A stretch of DNA of 64,000 bases from an uncultured Oscillibacter sp. (GTDB lineage: Bacteria; Bacillota; Clostridia; Oscillospirales; Oscillospiraceae). Numbering within the stretch: the stretch's first letter is position 1; each line of letters begins with the position of its first letter. The notes under the pieces were generated by a model. The model searched no databases, was not told where the DNA came from, and saw nothing but the letters and a program-made list of their open reading frames with translations. Positions 34,114 to 43,448 of this stretch are shown piece after piece. Made by a program: the position numbers and the translations under genes. The stretch is from positions 62,001-126,000 of the forward strand of contig CAJTMG010000001.1 in NCBI GenBank assembly GCA_910577405.1, in the 5' to 3' direction.

Positions 34114-37062
34114 TTACAGCAAGTAACCGTAATTGGTCAGCACCGTAAGGATAAAGACCTCGATTTCCGCAGGCAGTTTGTTGTCTGCGTTCAAGTCGGC
34201 TTCTATCACATCACCATTGAGACGCACCAGGACTTTCCGGCCTCCCAACGGCAGGAAGCCCTGGTTCTTTTCACTTTCCTCGAAGCCCTCCCGGGTTTTG
34301 AAGAGCGTGAACTTATCCCGGTACGGCGCGGAATCGTAGGGGCAGAAGACGGCGCAGTTCCCGCACTCGTTGCACATCCGGTCCACGTGAAGGATTTCAT
34401 GACGGCCGTCGGGCAGAGCGATGACCACATTGGCACGGTTGGGGCAAACGTCCGCGCAGGCCTGGCAGACCACATTGCAGCTCAGACAGCGGTCGCCCTC
34501 GCACTTTGCCGACTCGCACAGAACGCCCTTTTTTGCAATCGCGTCCGCCCGCGCCGCCTTAGCCTTTGCGGGAATCGAGTACCTGTAAGCCTCACCGATC
34601 ACGGCATTGGCAAACCACTGCGCGTCCGCGATGGCCTCAACGACGGTCGCAGGACCCCGCATTGCGTCGCCGCCGGCAAACACGCCCTCGATATTCGTCC
34701 TGAAATCCGGCAGGCCCTTGGCGTCCACCTGAATGCCGTTGGAGGTAAACTGTTCGCTCTCCACCTTCTCGCCGACGGCCGAAATCACGGTATCGCAGGC
34801 AATTTCCGTATATTCTCCTGTAGGCTCCGGCTTTCTGCGGCCCTTCTCGTCCGGCTCGCCAAGACGCATTTTCTCACAGACCAGCTTTCCGTCCTTCTGC
34901 TCCACGGGGGCCACAAGTTCCAGGAATTTCACGCCGTCCGCAATGGCCAGCTCCAGTTCTTCCGCGTCCGCAGGCATATATTTTCTGGTCCGGCGGTACA
35001 CCAGGGTACTGCTCTCCGCGCCAGCCCGCAATGCCGCCCGCGCCGCGTCCATTGCCGTGTTTCCGCCGCCGGCCACCGCCACATGACCAAGGGGAATTTT
35101 CTTCCCGGCCTTCATATCCTTCAGCCAGCCAATGACCGGCGCCACGTTTCCGGGGATATCCAGACGGCCTGCTTTCCATGCGCCCACCGCGTAGAAAATA
35201 TGTGTGTATCCCTGGGCTTTCAGCTCGGCAAGGGACGGCGCGGGGGTATTCAGCCGGATATCAGCGCCCATTTTCGCAATCAGCGCCGCGTCCTTGTCAA
35301 TGGCCTCATCCGAAATCCGGAAACCGGGAATCACCTGCCGCACAATGCCGCCCAGCTTGTCCGCCTTCTCGAACAGCGTCACCGGAATCCCGGCCCGGCC
35401 CAGGAAATACGCCGCCGCCATGCCTCCGGGACCGCCGCCCACAATCGCCGCCTTGACCTTCGTTTCAGCAGGCGCGGGCTTTCTGATTCTGCTCATGTAC
35501 GCGTCATAGCCCCGTTCCGCCGCAACCAGCTTTGTGGCACGGATCTGCACGGATTCCTCGTAGAAATTCCGGGTGCATTTATTCTGGCAGCGGTGGGTGC
35601 AGATGGTGCCGGTGATAAAGGGCAGGGGATTCTTTTCGGTAATCAGCCGCAGGGCCGACGCGTATTCATCCTTCCGGCAAAGCTCGATGTACTCCGGGAT
35701 ATCCTGGCCGATGGGACAGCCGCCTTTGCAGGGAGCGGTAAAGCAGTCCAGCAGGGGGACCTTTTCACTGAGCTTCCGGGACGGCAGGGGCTTGACGGGC
35801 TTGACGTGGAACTTGTCCGAACGCGCCGCCACAGCCAGAGCCTCAATGCCCTCCACGTCCACGCCGGTAAAGGGCCGGAACGCCATGGCATCCAGCTTGT
35901 CCCCGATCTGGACGAACCGCTGGTAACCGCCGGGCTTCAATTCCGTGGTTGCCATGGTGATGGGCCAGATTCCAAGGGCAAACAGCTTGTCGATATTCAG
36001 AGCGTCCGCGCCGCCGGCATAGCTGATTCGCATCTGTCCGCCGAATTCACGGGAAATCCGGGCCGCCATGGTGGTGGTCAGGGGGAACAGGGACTTTCCG
36101 GCCATGTACATTTCTTCGCTGGGCAGTTCTCCAGCCTTGACGTCTACCGGGAAGGTGTTGGACAGCTTCAGCCCGAATTCCACGCCGTTCTTGTCCGCCA
36201 GCGCCTGCAAACGACGGAACATGGGGACCGCGTCCTGATATTGCAGGTCCTCCTTGAAATGATGGTCGTCGAAGGCAATATAGTCGTAGCCCATGCCGTC
36301 CAGAATTGAACGGGCCGTCTCATAGCCCAGCAGCGTCGGGTTGCACTTGACGAACGTATGCAGGCCCTTTTTCTCGATCAGATAGCTGGCAATCCGTTCG
36401 ATCTCGTCCGGCGGGCATCCGTGGAGGGTGGACAGGGTGACGCTTCCGGAAATATGGGGCGTGATGGTATCAATAAAGGCCGTCTCGCCGGGGAAGAGTT
36501 CTTTCAGGACCCTGATGCACTCCTGGAACACCGGGCTTCCGGACGCGTCTTTCATGCCGTTCAGGAAGCCGTCGATTTTCTCCCCCTGAATCCCTGCCAG
36601 GTCGTAGCCTACGCTCATATTGAACACAAAGCCGTCCGGGTCTCCAAGGCCGCAGACTTTCGCCATGATCTTGCAAGCACACCAGGCTTTCACATACTCC
36701 TCGTATGCCTGCTGCACATACAATTCCGTGGACCATTCGCAGTTGTAGCACTCGTCCTCCGCCAGAATGCAAGGCCGGCTGATGCACGCCGCCAGCTCCG
36801 CTCCGTCCATTTTCTGCACCGTCTTCAGTTCAAAGAACCGCGCCCCCGCAAAGTAGCCCGCGGCAATATTCTGTGCAAGCTGGGTGTTGGGTCCAGCCGC
36901 GGGTCCAAAGGGCGTTTCAATCTTCTCGCCGAAAATGGGCAGCGTCTTCACTCCCGCTTTGTACGGCTTGTGTACGCCAAAGACCGTTCCCTCATTCCGG
37001 TACTCCGCCGTAATCCAGCCCATCAGCTCACGGAAGGGAATCGGGGTCATCAGTTCAGACAT
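34114..37062 (-). CDS. ygfK: Putative selenate reductase subunit YgfK
   Basis: 982 aa from the ATG at 37062 (AGGAGG 8 nt upstream). An N-terminal dihydroorotate-dehydrogenase-like barrel (about 1-440) precedes a GltD-type module. That module has an Fe-S helical domain (APCKGGCPIGQD, CTHRCQNKC), an FAD site VGGGPGGMAAAYFLG near residue 545 and an NAD(P) site VAGGGNTAMDAARAAL near residue 670. A C-terminal ferredoxin domain follows (CLSCNVVCQACADVC, CNECGNCAVFC). YgfK belongs with SsnA in clusters for anaerobic purine and selenium-dependent hydroxylase metabolism, and likely supplies electrons. Its reaction is not established. Confidence 0.9.
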   Translation of the reverse strand: MSELMTPIPFRELMGWITAEYRNEGTVFGVHKPYKAGVKTLPIFGEKIETPFGPAAGPNTQLAQNIAAGYFAGARFFELKTVQKMDGAELAACISRPCILAEDECYNCEWSTELYVQQAYEEYVKAWCACKIMAKVCGLGDPDGFVFNMSVGYDLAGIQGEKIDGFLNGMKDASGSPVFQECIRVLKELFPGETAFIDTITPHISGSVTLSTLHGCPPDEIERIASYLIEKKGLHTFVKCNPTLLGYETARSILDGMGYDYIAFDDHHFKEDLQYQDAVPMFRRLQALADKNGVEFGLKLSNTFPVDVKAGELPSEEMYMAGKSLFPLTTTMAARISREFGGQMRISYAGGADALNIDKLFALGIWPITMATTELKPGGYQRFVQIGDKLDAMAFRPFTGVDVEGIEALAVAARSDKFHVKPVKPLPSRKLSEKVPLLDCFTAPCKGGCPIGQDIPEYIELCRKDEYASALRLITEKNPLPFITGTICTHRCQNKCTRNFYEESVQIRATKLVAAERGYDAYMSRIRKPAPAETKVKAAIVGGGPGGMAAAYFLGRAGIPVTLFEKADKLGGIVRQVIPGFRISDEAIDKDAALIAKMGADIRLNTPAPSLAELKAQGYTHIFYAVGAWKAGRLDIPGNVAPVIGWLKDMKAGKKIPLGHVAVAGGGNTAMDAARAALRAGAESSTLVYRRTRKYMPADAEELELAIADGVKFLELVAPVEQKDGKLVCEKMRLGEPDEKGRRKPEPTGEYTEIACDTVISAVGEKVESEQFTSNGIQVDAKGLPDFRTNIEGVFAGGDAMRGPATVVEAIADAQWFANAVIGEAYRYSIPAKAKAARADAIAKKGVLCESAKCEGDRCLSCNVVCQACADVCPNRANVVIALPDGRHEILHVDRMCNECGNCAVFCPYDSAPYRDKFTLFKTREGFEESEKNQGFLPLGGRKVLVRLNGDVIEADLNADNKLPAEIEVFILTVLTNYGYLL

Positions 37063-37064
37063 TT

Positions 37065-37394
37065 TCATTCCTCCTTTTGTTCTTCGGTTGTTTCCAGCTC
37101 TCCCAAACGGTCTGAAGCTTCCAGAAAGGCCCGGAATTTCTCCCAGCAAGCCCGGTACGCCGCCGCTTCTTCCTCCGGGTTTTTCCGTCCAACCTTCCGG
37201 AAATGCTCCATCAGAAGAGGCTCCGCAGCAAGCATCGAGTCCCCGTCCCGCAGGATGGTCTCAAAGGGCGTCCCGATGTCGTGATAGTAAGCAAACAGCG
37301 CGTTCTTGGCCGTAACCGCCGGATGCTGGTCCTCCGGGTGATTTTCTTCCAGGTAATGGATAAACTCCGTCCGCAGTCCCTTGATTTCCAGCAT
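37065..37394 (-). CDS. Small acidic helical protein between ssnA and ygfK
   Basis: 109 aa, predicted all-helical and acidic: LRTEFIHYLEENHPEDQHP, NALFAYYHDIGTPFETIL, with a Glu-rich end. It overlaps neither neighbour but sits 1 nt from each, and its 3' end contains the ygfK ribosome-binding site, so it is a true operon member. Family not recognised; an adaptor or regulatory role is possible. Confidence 0.75.
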   Translation of the reverse strand: MLEIKGLRTEFIHYLEENHPEDQHPAVTAKNALFAYYHDIGTPFETILRDGDSMLAAEPLLMEHFRKVGRKNPEEEAAAYRACWEKFRAFLEASDRLGELETTEEQKEE

Positions 37395-37395
37395 A

Positions 37396-38739
37396 TCAGT
37401 ATTCCCTGTGATTCAGCGCGCCCCAGAGCTTTTTCGAGACCGCCAGGATTTCCGCGTTGACCGCTTCCTCGTCGATCTCTGTCAGGACCCGGTCCTTCAT
37501 CAGGATCTTTCCGTTGACCATTGTTGTCTGACACTGCCGGCCTGTCATTCCGAACAGCATATGGCCGTCAATGTTGGCGTCGCTGAACGGGGTAAAGGGC
37601 TTGTAATCCATCACAATCACATCCGCCGCCGCGCCGGGTTTCAGCACGCCCAGCTCCGGGAAGCCGCACCGCGCCGCCATCTTCGCGTTATTCCGGAACA
37701 GCATATCCGTCACCTCGCACCAGCCGACGCCGGGAAGACAGGCATTGTGACGCTGAATGGTCAGAGCGGCTTTCAAAGATTCCAGCATATCGTTGGTATA
37801 CGCGTCCGTGCCAAGGCCCACCAGAATCCCCTTTGCAATGAGCTGGAGGACCGGAGAACAGCCGACGGCATTGCCCATGTTGCTCTCCGGGTTATTGACG
37901 CACATGGTATCTGTAGCCTTGATGATATCCATTTCCGCCGTGTTCACATGGATGCAGTGGCCCAGTATGGTCTTTGGCCCTAAAATCCCGTGGTCCTGGA
38001 GGCGCTGAACAGGACGGCGGCCATACTTCTGGAGGCTGTCATATACGTCGTTCATGCCCTCGGAGACGTGGATGTGATAACCAACCCGTCCATTGTTGGC
38101 GGCGTTCATCCGGTCGAAGGTCTTGTCCGAAATTGTAAACAGAGCGTGCCCTCCGAACATCGCTTTCAGCATCTCGCTTGGATGGCTCTCGCAGTAATCG
38201 ACAAAATCCTTATTCTCCTGTACCGACTGCACCGCCTTTTCTTCTCCGTCACGGTCGCTGACCTCGTAGCACAGGCAGGCCCGCAGTCCATACGCCTGTG
38301 TGACGTTAGCGATTTCCATCAGGGAACCGGGAATTTCGCAGAAGGACGCGTGATGGTCAAAAATCGTGGTCACGCCCTGCTTGATGCTGTCAATGACCAA
38401 TGCCTGGGCGCTTGCTTTTGTTGCCGCCAGGTCAAGATGCCGGTCGATATACCACCACTGGCCGTCCAGGACCTCATAGAAATTCGTGGGCGCGTAGCCG
38501 TCAATGGCAAGACCCCGGGCCAGGGCGGAATAGATGTGGGTATGGGCGTTCATAAGGCCCGGCATAATGACCCCGCCCTTTGCGTCCACGAACTCCGCGT
38601 CCGGGTACTTTTCCGCCAGCTCCGCCGAGGTCCCGACTGCCAGAATCTTCCCGCCGTCCGTTACCACCCCGCCGTCCGCCAGGAAGCCAGCGCCGCCGGG
38701 GTCACGGGTGATTACCTTTCCATTTGCCAGTCTAATCAT
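37396..38739 (-). CDS. ssnA: Putative aminohydrolase SsnA
   Basis: 447 aa, amidohydrolase superfamily like guanine and chlorohydrolases. Metal ligands are visible in MNAHTHIYSALARG (HxH), HIHVSEG, GHCIHV and GTDAYTNDML. The final metal-site Asp is in GTDAY. SsnA is expected to deaminate or open a purine or related ring. AAAAGGAG precedes the ATG. It is the first gene of ssnA-orf-ygfK, behind a leader with a terminator hairpin. Confidence 0.92.
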   Translation of the reverse strand: MIRLANGKVITRDPGGAGFLADGGVVTDGGKILAVGTSAELAEKYPDAEFVDAKGGVIMPGLMNAHTHIYSALARGLAIDGYAPTNFYEVLDGQWWYIDRHLDLAATKASAQALVIDSIKQGVTTIFDHHASFCEIPGSLMEIANVTQAYGLRACLCYEVSDRDGEEKAVQSVQENKDFVDYCESHPSEMLKAMFGGHALFTISDKTFDRMNAANNGRVGYHIHVSEGMNDVYDSLQKYGRRPVQRLQDHGILGPKTILGHCIHVNTAEMDIIKATDTMCVNNPESNMGNAVGCSPVLQLIAKGILVGLGTDAYTNDMLESLKAALTIQRHNACLPGVGWCEVTDMLFRNNAKMAARCGFPELGVLKPGAAADVIVMDYKPFTPFSDANIDGHMLFGMTGRQCQTTMVNGKILMKDRVLTEIDEEAVNAEILAVSKKLWGALNHREY

Positions 38740-38810
38740 ATCATACTCCTTTTCTTTCCGTACTGATTACAGGCCCTTCTCAATTCCTCATTCCACCAGG
38801 CTGGTCTGGA

Positions 38811-38892
38811 CAAAAAGAAAGGCGCTTCAAACCACAAGGCTTGAAACACCTGCCGCGCAATCAGACAGGTACAGCGGCCCGTGCGCGCGGCA
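38811..38892 (-). promoter_or_regulatory. Attenuator-like leader of ssnA
   Basis: On the minus strand TGCCGCGC (38885-38892) and GCGCGGCA (38851-38858) form a perfect 8-bp stem. Immediately after, a 13-bp stem (38838-38850 with 38821-38833) is followed by TTTCTTTTTG, an intrinsic terminator. It lies between the promoter and ssnA. Either a regulated terminator or a short stand-alone RNA is implied. Confidence 0.6.
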
Positions 38893-38924
38893 CTTCGTTG
38901 CAGCCATCTTCTTGCGGTACTCTC

Positions 38925-38953
38925 ATTATACCCGATTTCCGTCCGATTTGCAA
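38925..38953 (-). promoter_or_regulatory. Promoter of ssnA operon
   Basis: Minus strand TTGCAA (38948-38953), 17-nt spacer, TATAAT (38925-38930). The start would be near 38918, about 180 nt before ssnA. Confidence 0.75.
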
Positions 38954-39019
38954 GGAGGAACGCAGAGAACTTCCCTTTCGTTTTTTGTTGATTCTACCAA
39001 TATTTCCCGTCTTTCCATC

Positions 39020-39051
39020 AAAAAACAGACGGGCGTCAGGAACCCGTCCGT
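39020..39051 (-). terminator. Terminator overlapping the end of the DtxR-type gene
   Basis: Minus strand ACGGACGGG (39043-39051) pairs with CCCGTCTGT (39025-39033), then TTTTT. The stop codon lies in the hairpin loop, so translation reaches into the terminator. Confidence 0.8.
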
Positions 39052-39410
39052 TCATTGATAAAGGCGCAGATGCGGTTGAAGGTCTCGTCGCTCAAGTCAT
39101 GCTCTACCTTGCAGGCGTCCTCCGCGGCCTGTGCAGGATCTACCCCCAACAGCTCAAACAGCTGCGTAATCGTCTTGTGCCGTCCATAAATCCGGGTTGC
39201 AATTTCCAGGCCGCTCTCGTTCAGGGTAATTGTGCCGTCCCCCGCCATGCTGATGTACCCGCTCTCCCGCAGCTTCTTCATGGCGATGCTGACGCTTGGC
39301 TTTGAAAACCCCAACTGATTCACAATGTCGATGGAGCGAACCTGTCCGTACTGCTCCTGCAAAATCAGAATCGATTCCAGGTAGTCCTCCGCAGATTTGT
39401 GTATGACCAA
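39036..39410 (-). CDS. DtxR/MntR-type metal-dependent regulator
   Basis: 124 aa from the TTG at 39410 (AAGGAGG upstream), giving the family N-terminus MVIHKSAEDYLESILILQ. The winged helix has RSIDIVNQLGFSKPSVSIAM. The dimerisation and metal part has ESGLEIATRIYGRHKTITQLF and EDACKVEHDLSDETFNRI, with Glu, Cys and His ligands of the DtxR/MntR site. It probably senses Mn or Fe. No metal transporter gene is adjacent, and it is monocistronic. Confidence 0.9.
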   Translation of the reverse strand: MVIHKSAEDYLESILILQEQYGQVRSIDIVNQLGFSKPSVSIAMKKLRESGYISMAGDGTITLNESGLEIATRIYGRHKTITQLFELLGVDPAQAAEDACKVEHDLSDETFNRICAFINERTGS

Positions 39411-39553
39411 AGGAACGCCCTCCTTCCTTTTGAGTTTGTATGATACCAAAATTACCGCCGGATTGCAAGTCTATTTTGTGAATTTTCACTCCAGCCTGAC
39501 GCCGGACAGAACCCGTTTCCCTCTGCCCGGCGTCCATGCTGTTTCCTGCGGCC

Positions 39554-42500
39554 TTACATACGCGTGCGCTTCCAGTCGTCCCGGGTCTCCGTACTGCTGG
39601 CCGTGGCTTTCTGGACCTGATAGACGATTTCGCTGAACAGCCGCGGCGGAACCTGTCCCAGCTTCAAAAGCCGTTCGTCCTTTTCCACAGGCTTGCCGTC
39701 GGAACCGTGGCCCAGCGCGTCATAGACATAGCTGCCCCGGGAAACGGTGTTGGCCTTGTAGAACTGGATATCGTATACGGTGGTATCGCCGTCCTCGTAG
39801 CCTACCGACGCGCCCTCGAAATTCAGCTGCGCGCCAATGGGCCCGTCCTCACGGTAGAAATCGTAGAAGCCGCCGCCGTCCAGAATGCTGCCCCGATACC
39901 AGCCCTGGCCCATCAGCTTTCCGGTCAGGGACAGGCCATTCAGGACCCGCCCGCCGAAGGTGTCCAGGGAGGTCTCTTCCGCCTGCTCCCCGGTGACTCG
40001 GGTGACCGGACGGTCCAACTGGAGGAACGGCTGCTTGATCTCGTAGTCCTCCAGCTGCTGCTTCCACTCCGCCAGCGCGTCTTTGTCCAGCTCTACCGGA
40101 TGCACCAGACCTACCTGCACGTTCTCCGCCAGCTCGTATTCTTCCTCGTCCGCCGTGTTCAGACTGCCGTCCTCCAGATAGCGGAAGGTGTCCGTCAGCG
40201 CGCCCGTCTCGTCGTACACGCCCCAGATCAGTCCTACCGCAAACTGACGCATCACCGGCTTCTTGACAAACAATTCCTGCCAGCCCTCGCCAGTCCAGGT
40301 CCGGCCCGTGGAAAGCGCCTGCTCCAAACGCAAAGTCTGCGTGCTGATTGTGGCCTTGATCTGTTTCTTCAACGCCTTGAATTCGCTGGACGCTGCCGGG
40401 GCCTTCTCCGGGTCGTCAGTCTTTCCAGGCGCGGGCATCGTCTTCAGAACTTTCCCGTCCTGATTCTTTACCGCAAGCTCCAAAGCCGGCGTCAAGGTCA
40501 CGGTAAAGCTCCGGGGGCCGTAGTCAAACACCCGCTGTCCCCGCTGGTCCAATCCCAAGTCCGGCACAATGCGGTCCGCCAGTTCCTCCGTGGTCATTCC
40601 AAGCTCCTTGGCCGCGTAATCCAACGCATTTGCCGCCGCGCCCTTGACCTGCTTGAACTTGAACTTCCGCGAAATGCTGTCCACGATCATCAGCGCTTCC
40701 GGCTCCGGACTCAATGCCAGCGCGTTCACCGCCTCGCACGCAATCGCTCCCCGGGATTCCTGGGGCCATTGATTGATTTGCCGTTTCAGAACATTCACGA
40801 TTTCATTGCCGCCAAACACCGCGCAGAACGTCAGCACCCATTTCTGCTTCGACGGCGCGCCCTGGTCCATCCAAAGCTCGAACACCGTCATGGCAAACGC
40901 CGCCAGCTCCTTCCCGTCCAACGGCTCCGCCAGTTTCTTCGCTTCCGTCAGACCTCCCGGCTGCATACAGAGGACCATCACAGCCGACAGACGGTCTTCC
41001 TCCAACACGCCGTCCGGTCCCCGGCTGGCAAGCTGCTGCGTTCCATCCAGAATCCACTGCACCTTCCGCTTCTTGCCGCCTTTCAGCACGTCTGCCACCG
41101 GGTCGCCCAGAGACTTGACCGCTTTCCCTTCCGCCGCTACAGGTTCCTCGCCCAAGAAGTCACGGATCGTATTGGCCAGCTTCAGACTCTTCTCTTTTGC
41201 CAGAGCCGCTTCCAGGTCTCCACGGAGAGTCTTCACAAAGGAACCCTTCGCCGTGGCCAGATCCTCCAGACGGGACAGGATGGTCAGCGCCGTCTCCCGC
41301 TGGGCCGCTTTCTTCGACTGCAATAACGCCTTTACCGCCTTCGGTCCCTGGTCGTAGGGCCGTTTCACAAACACATCCGCCACCGCGCTCCGGACCTGCT
41401 TCGAGCTGTCCTGAGCCAGGGCAAGCACCGCGTCAAAATCGCCCTTCTTTCCGTAGGCGTACGCGGCCAGGGAACGGCTGTAGGCGGCGCACCATTCGAT
41501 GACCCGGGGCAGGAACGCTTCATCCTGTTTCAGCATCCAGTCCACCGTCTGGTCCATGATCTCCTGCTTGTCCTTGCTATTGTAGCTGTGGTCCCATTCC
41601 CATTCCGACAGAACAAGGCAGTCCGCGGCGGGGAGGCCCTCGGCGTGAAGAGCGTCCAGAACCGTCCCCATGTGCTGCTGTTCCTTGGGCAGCTTTTCAT
41701 AGGCTTTGTTCCAGGTGTCCGTAGCCATGTAGGACCGTCCCGTGAACAGCTGGCCGATAATGCACCGGGCCGTGAAGGAGTCCAGACCATATTCCTGCGC
41801 ATACAAAGACGCGTCGTTGCCCCCGCCATAGCTTATGCCGCCGTTCGGGGTAATACGGTGCTTTTTCAGCAGAGCTTCCAGTCCTTCGCCCTCGAGAATA
41901 AACTTCCACAGGTCCCGCTCGTCCGGCAGGGAATTCGCAAAGCCCTGGGAGACGTTCGACGCCGCCCGCTGCTGAGCGCTGGGACGGTTCTTCTCGTGGA
42001 GCGCCGCCGCACGCTGGGGGTTCGCCTGCTCAAAGATGGCATAGAGGCCCTTGGCGTGGAAATAGGTCTTTCCTTTCAACGCTTTCTCAAACTGCTCCGG
42101 GAAGTCCTTGGCAAGCTGGATGTTGAAGGGAACATAGCAATCATAATAGCAGGTCTGCCAGAGGAATTCGGAGAAGCGGCAGTTTTCAATCAGCCAGGGG
42201 ACCTTGGCCCGGAACGCGTCTTCTCCCGCAAAGTCCAGGGAGTACCACAGGGTCAGTCCGTGGCACAGGTTGACGTACGTCAGAAACGCCGGGACCAGCT
42301 CCGGGGCCGCATCCATCGCCAGAAAGCACGCGCTGCCAATGACCGCCGCGTCGTTGGTACGGATGTTCACCTGGTTATACTGATAGCCGTTCTGATTCAC
42401 CGCGCTGCCGGGAAGAGTGGACTTTTTCACCGGCAGAGGGCCTTCTTTTCCGTCACGGATGTACCCGGCAAGAAGATTCCGGCTGGACACGTCGATGCCG

Positions 42501-43129
42501 GGGGCCGTCAGGTCTACCAACGCCGCCGCGCTCTCCTGGACCATCTTCGTCATTTCCGCGAATTTTCCGTCCTTGTTCCCGCCCTGCTTCCAGAGCCAGA
42601 CGCAGCCCAGTACCACCCGCGCAATGTCCGTTTCGTCCGTGCTGTACTCCAACGCTTTCTCTACGGTCTCCAGGTCCGACATCTTAATGCTGTTCCCCAG
42701 ATCACGGCCGCCGTTCCAATAGCCCGCCTTCAGAGCCAACGCCGCCGCCGGGCCAATGAGCTGAGTCAGGGGCAGGGGCATATTGGACAGCCTGCTTTGC
42801 AGATTCAGCCAGGGCCGGGCCTGCGTGACGCTGCTTTGCAGAAGATTCGGCCCGAAAATGCTGAAAAACGCTTTCACCGCCCGATACCGCACTTCCCGGT
42901 TCTGATGGGAAAGGAGGCGGTCCAAAAGCAGGGCGAAATTCAGAGCCTGCTGCTGATTGAACGAACGGGGCGCCTGATGCACAGCCTTTTCCAGCAGCGC
43001 CGGGTCCTCCGGGGTCTTGTCGTCAAGGTACTTCATCAGCCAGTCCACATTTCCCGAAACGAGACCCGCTTCTTCCAGTTCCTTTTTCAGCTTGTCTTCC
43101 GGCTGAGGCGCGTTATGTATCTGTCTCAT
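39554..43129 (-). CDS. DUF4132 protein (YehI/MolR-like)
   Basis: 1191 aa, close to the E. coli YehI length. Helical, HEAT-like repeats fill the first two thirds (for example SHQNREVRYRAVKAFFSIFG, SSKQVRSAVADVFVKRPYDQ). The conserved DUF4132 core is in the C-terminal third (about 790-1150: ANALDYAAKELGMTTEELAD, PVMRQFAVGLIWGVY, WYRGSILDGGGFYDFYREDG). Function is unknown. It is the last of six overlapping genes and starts inside the preceding small gene. AGGAGG lies 6 nt before the ATG. Confidence 0.88.
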   Translation of the reverse strand: MRQIHNAPQPEDKLKKELEEAGLVSGNVDWLMKYLDDKTPEDPALLEKAVHQAPRSFNQQQALNFALLLDRLLSHQNREVRYRAVKAFFSIFGPNLLQSSVTQARPWLNLQSRLSNMPLPLTQLIGPAAALALKAGYWNGGRDLGNSIKMSDLETVEKALEYSTDETDIARVVLGCVWLWKQGGNKDGKFAEMTKMVQESAAALVDLTAPGIDVSSRNLLAGYIRDGKEGPLPVKKSTLPGSAVNQNGYQYNQVNIRTNDAAVIGSACFLAMDAAPELVPAFLTYVNLCHGLTLWYSLDFAGEDAFRAKVPWLIENCRFSEFLWQTCYYDCYVPFNIQLAKDFPEQFEKALKGKTYFHAKGLYAIFEQANPQRAAALHEKNRPSAQQRAASNVSQGFANSLPDERDLWKFILEGEGLEALLKKHRITPNGGISYGGGNDASLYAQEYGLDSFTARCIIGQLFTGRSYMATDTWNKAYEKLPKEQQHMGTVLDALHAEGLPAADCLVLSEWEWDHSYNSKDKQEIMDQTVDWMLKQDEAFLPRVIEWCAAYSRSLAAYAYGKKGDFDAVLALAQDSSKQVRSAVADVFVKRPYDQGPKAVKALLQSKKAAQRETALTILSRLEDLATAKGSFVKTLRGDLEAALAKEKSLKLANTIRDFLGEEPVAAEGKAVKSLGDPVADVLKGGKKRKVQWILDGTQQLASRGPDGVLEEDRLSAVMVLCMQPGGLTEAKKLAEPLDGKELAAFAMTVFELWMDQGAPSKQKWVLTFCAVFGGNEIVNVLKRQINQWPQESRGAIACEAVNALALSPEPEALMIVDSISRKFKFKQVKGAAANALDYAAKELGMTTEELADRIVPDLGLDQRGQRVFDYGPRSFTVTLTPALELAVKNQDGKVLKTMPAPGKTDDPEKAPAASSEFKALKKQIKATISTQTLRLEQALSTGRTWTGEGWQELFVKKPVMRQFAVGLIWGVYDETGALTDTFRYLEDGSLNTADEEEYELAENVQVGLVHPVELDKDALAEWKQQLEDYEIKQPFLQLDRPVTRVTGEQAEETSLDTFGGRVLNGLSLTGKLMGQGWYRGSILDGGGFYDFYREDGPIGAQLNFEGASVGYEDGDTTVYDIQFYKANTVSRGSYVYDALGHGSDGKPVEKDERLLKLGQVPPRLFSEIVYQVQKATASSTETRDDWKRTRM

Positions 43130-43448
43130 GGTTTTCCTCCTGTGTTGTATTCTTTAACCGCTCTCCTGCGGCGTCAAGACTGTATTTCTGTTGGCAGAGC
43201 CGTGTGTACCGCGCCGCCTGACTGACCGTGTCCATCAGAGCCAGTGGGTCCTGTGTTCCTCCGTGACGGCGTTGGGCCAGGAGCGCGGCGGTTTCCGAAA
43301 GCAGCTTCGAGCCCGTATGCAGGCCCGCGTCCTCCCAATCCCGGGAAAGGCGTTCCAGGCGGCTCTCTGTCTCCGGATGGCAGGTCCCGCCGCCGCTTTG
43401 CAGAAGGTCGCAGAGCGCCGCAAGGCCGTCTTCCAGCAGGCGTTTCAT
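43113..43448 (-). CDS. Small helical protein of the MoxR-VWA operon
   Basis: 111 aa. The ATG at 43448 overlaps the stop of the SWIM gene as ATGA, with AAGGAGG upstream. Its 3' end overlaps the DUF4132 gene by 17 nt, so it is clearly translated. Mostly helices: MKRLLEDGLAALCDLLQSGG, LLSETAALLAQRRHGG, SQAARYTRLCQQKYSLD. No motif is recognised. It could bridge the SWIM and DUF4132 proteins. Confidence 0.78.
   Translation of the reverse strand: MKRLLEDGLAALCDLLQSGGGTCHPETESRLERLSRDWEDAGLHTGSKLLSETAALLAQRRHGGTQDPLALMDTVSQAARYTRLCQQKYSLDAAGERLKNTTQEENHETDT

Noticed and set aside
33949..36309. 786-codon plus-strand frame
   Set aside because: Antisense to ygfK, no motifs, and it overlaps the end of the XRE gene.
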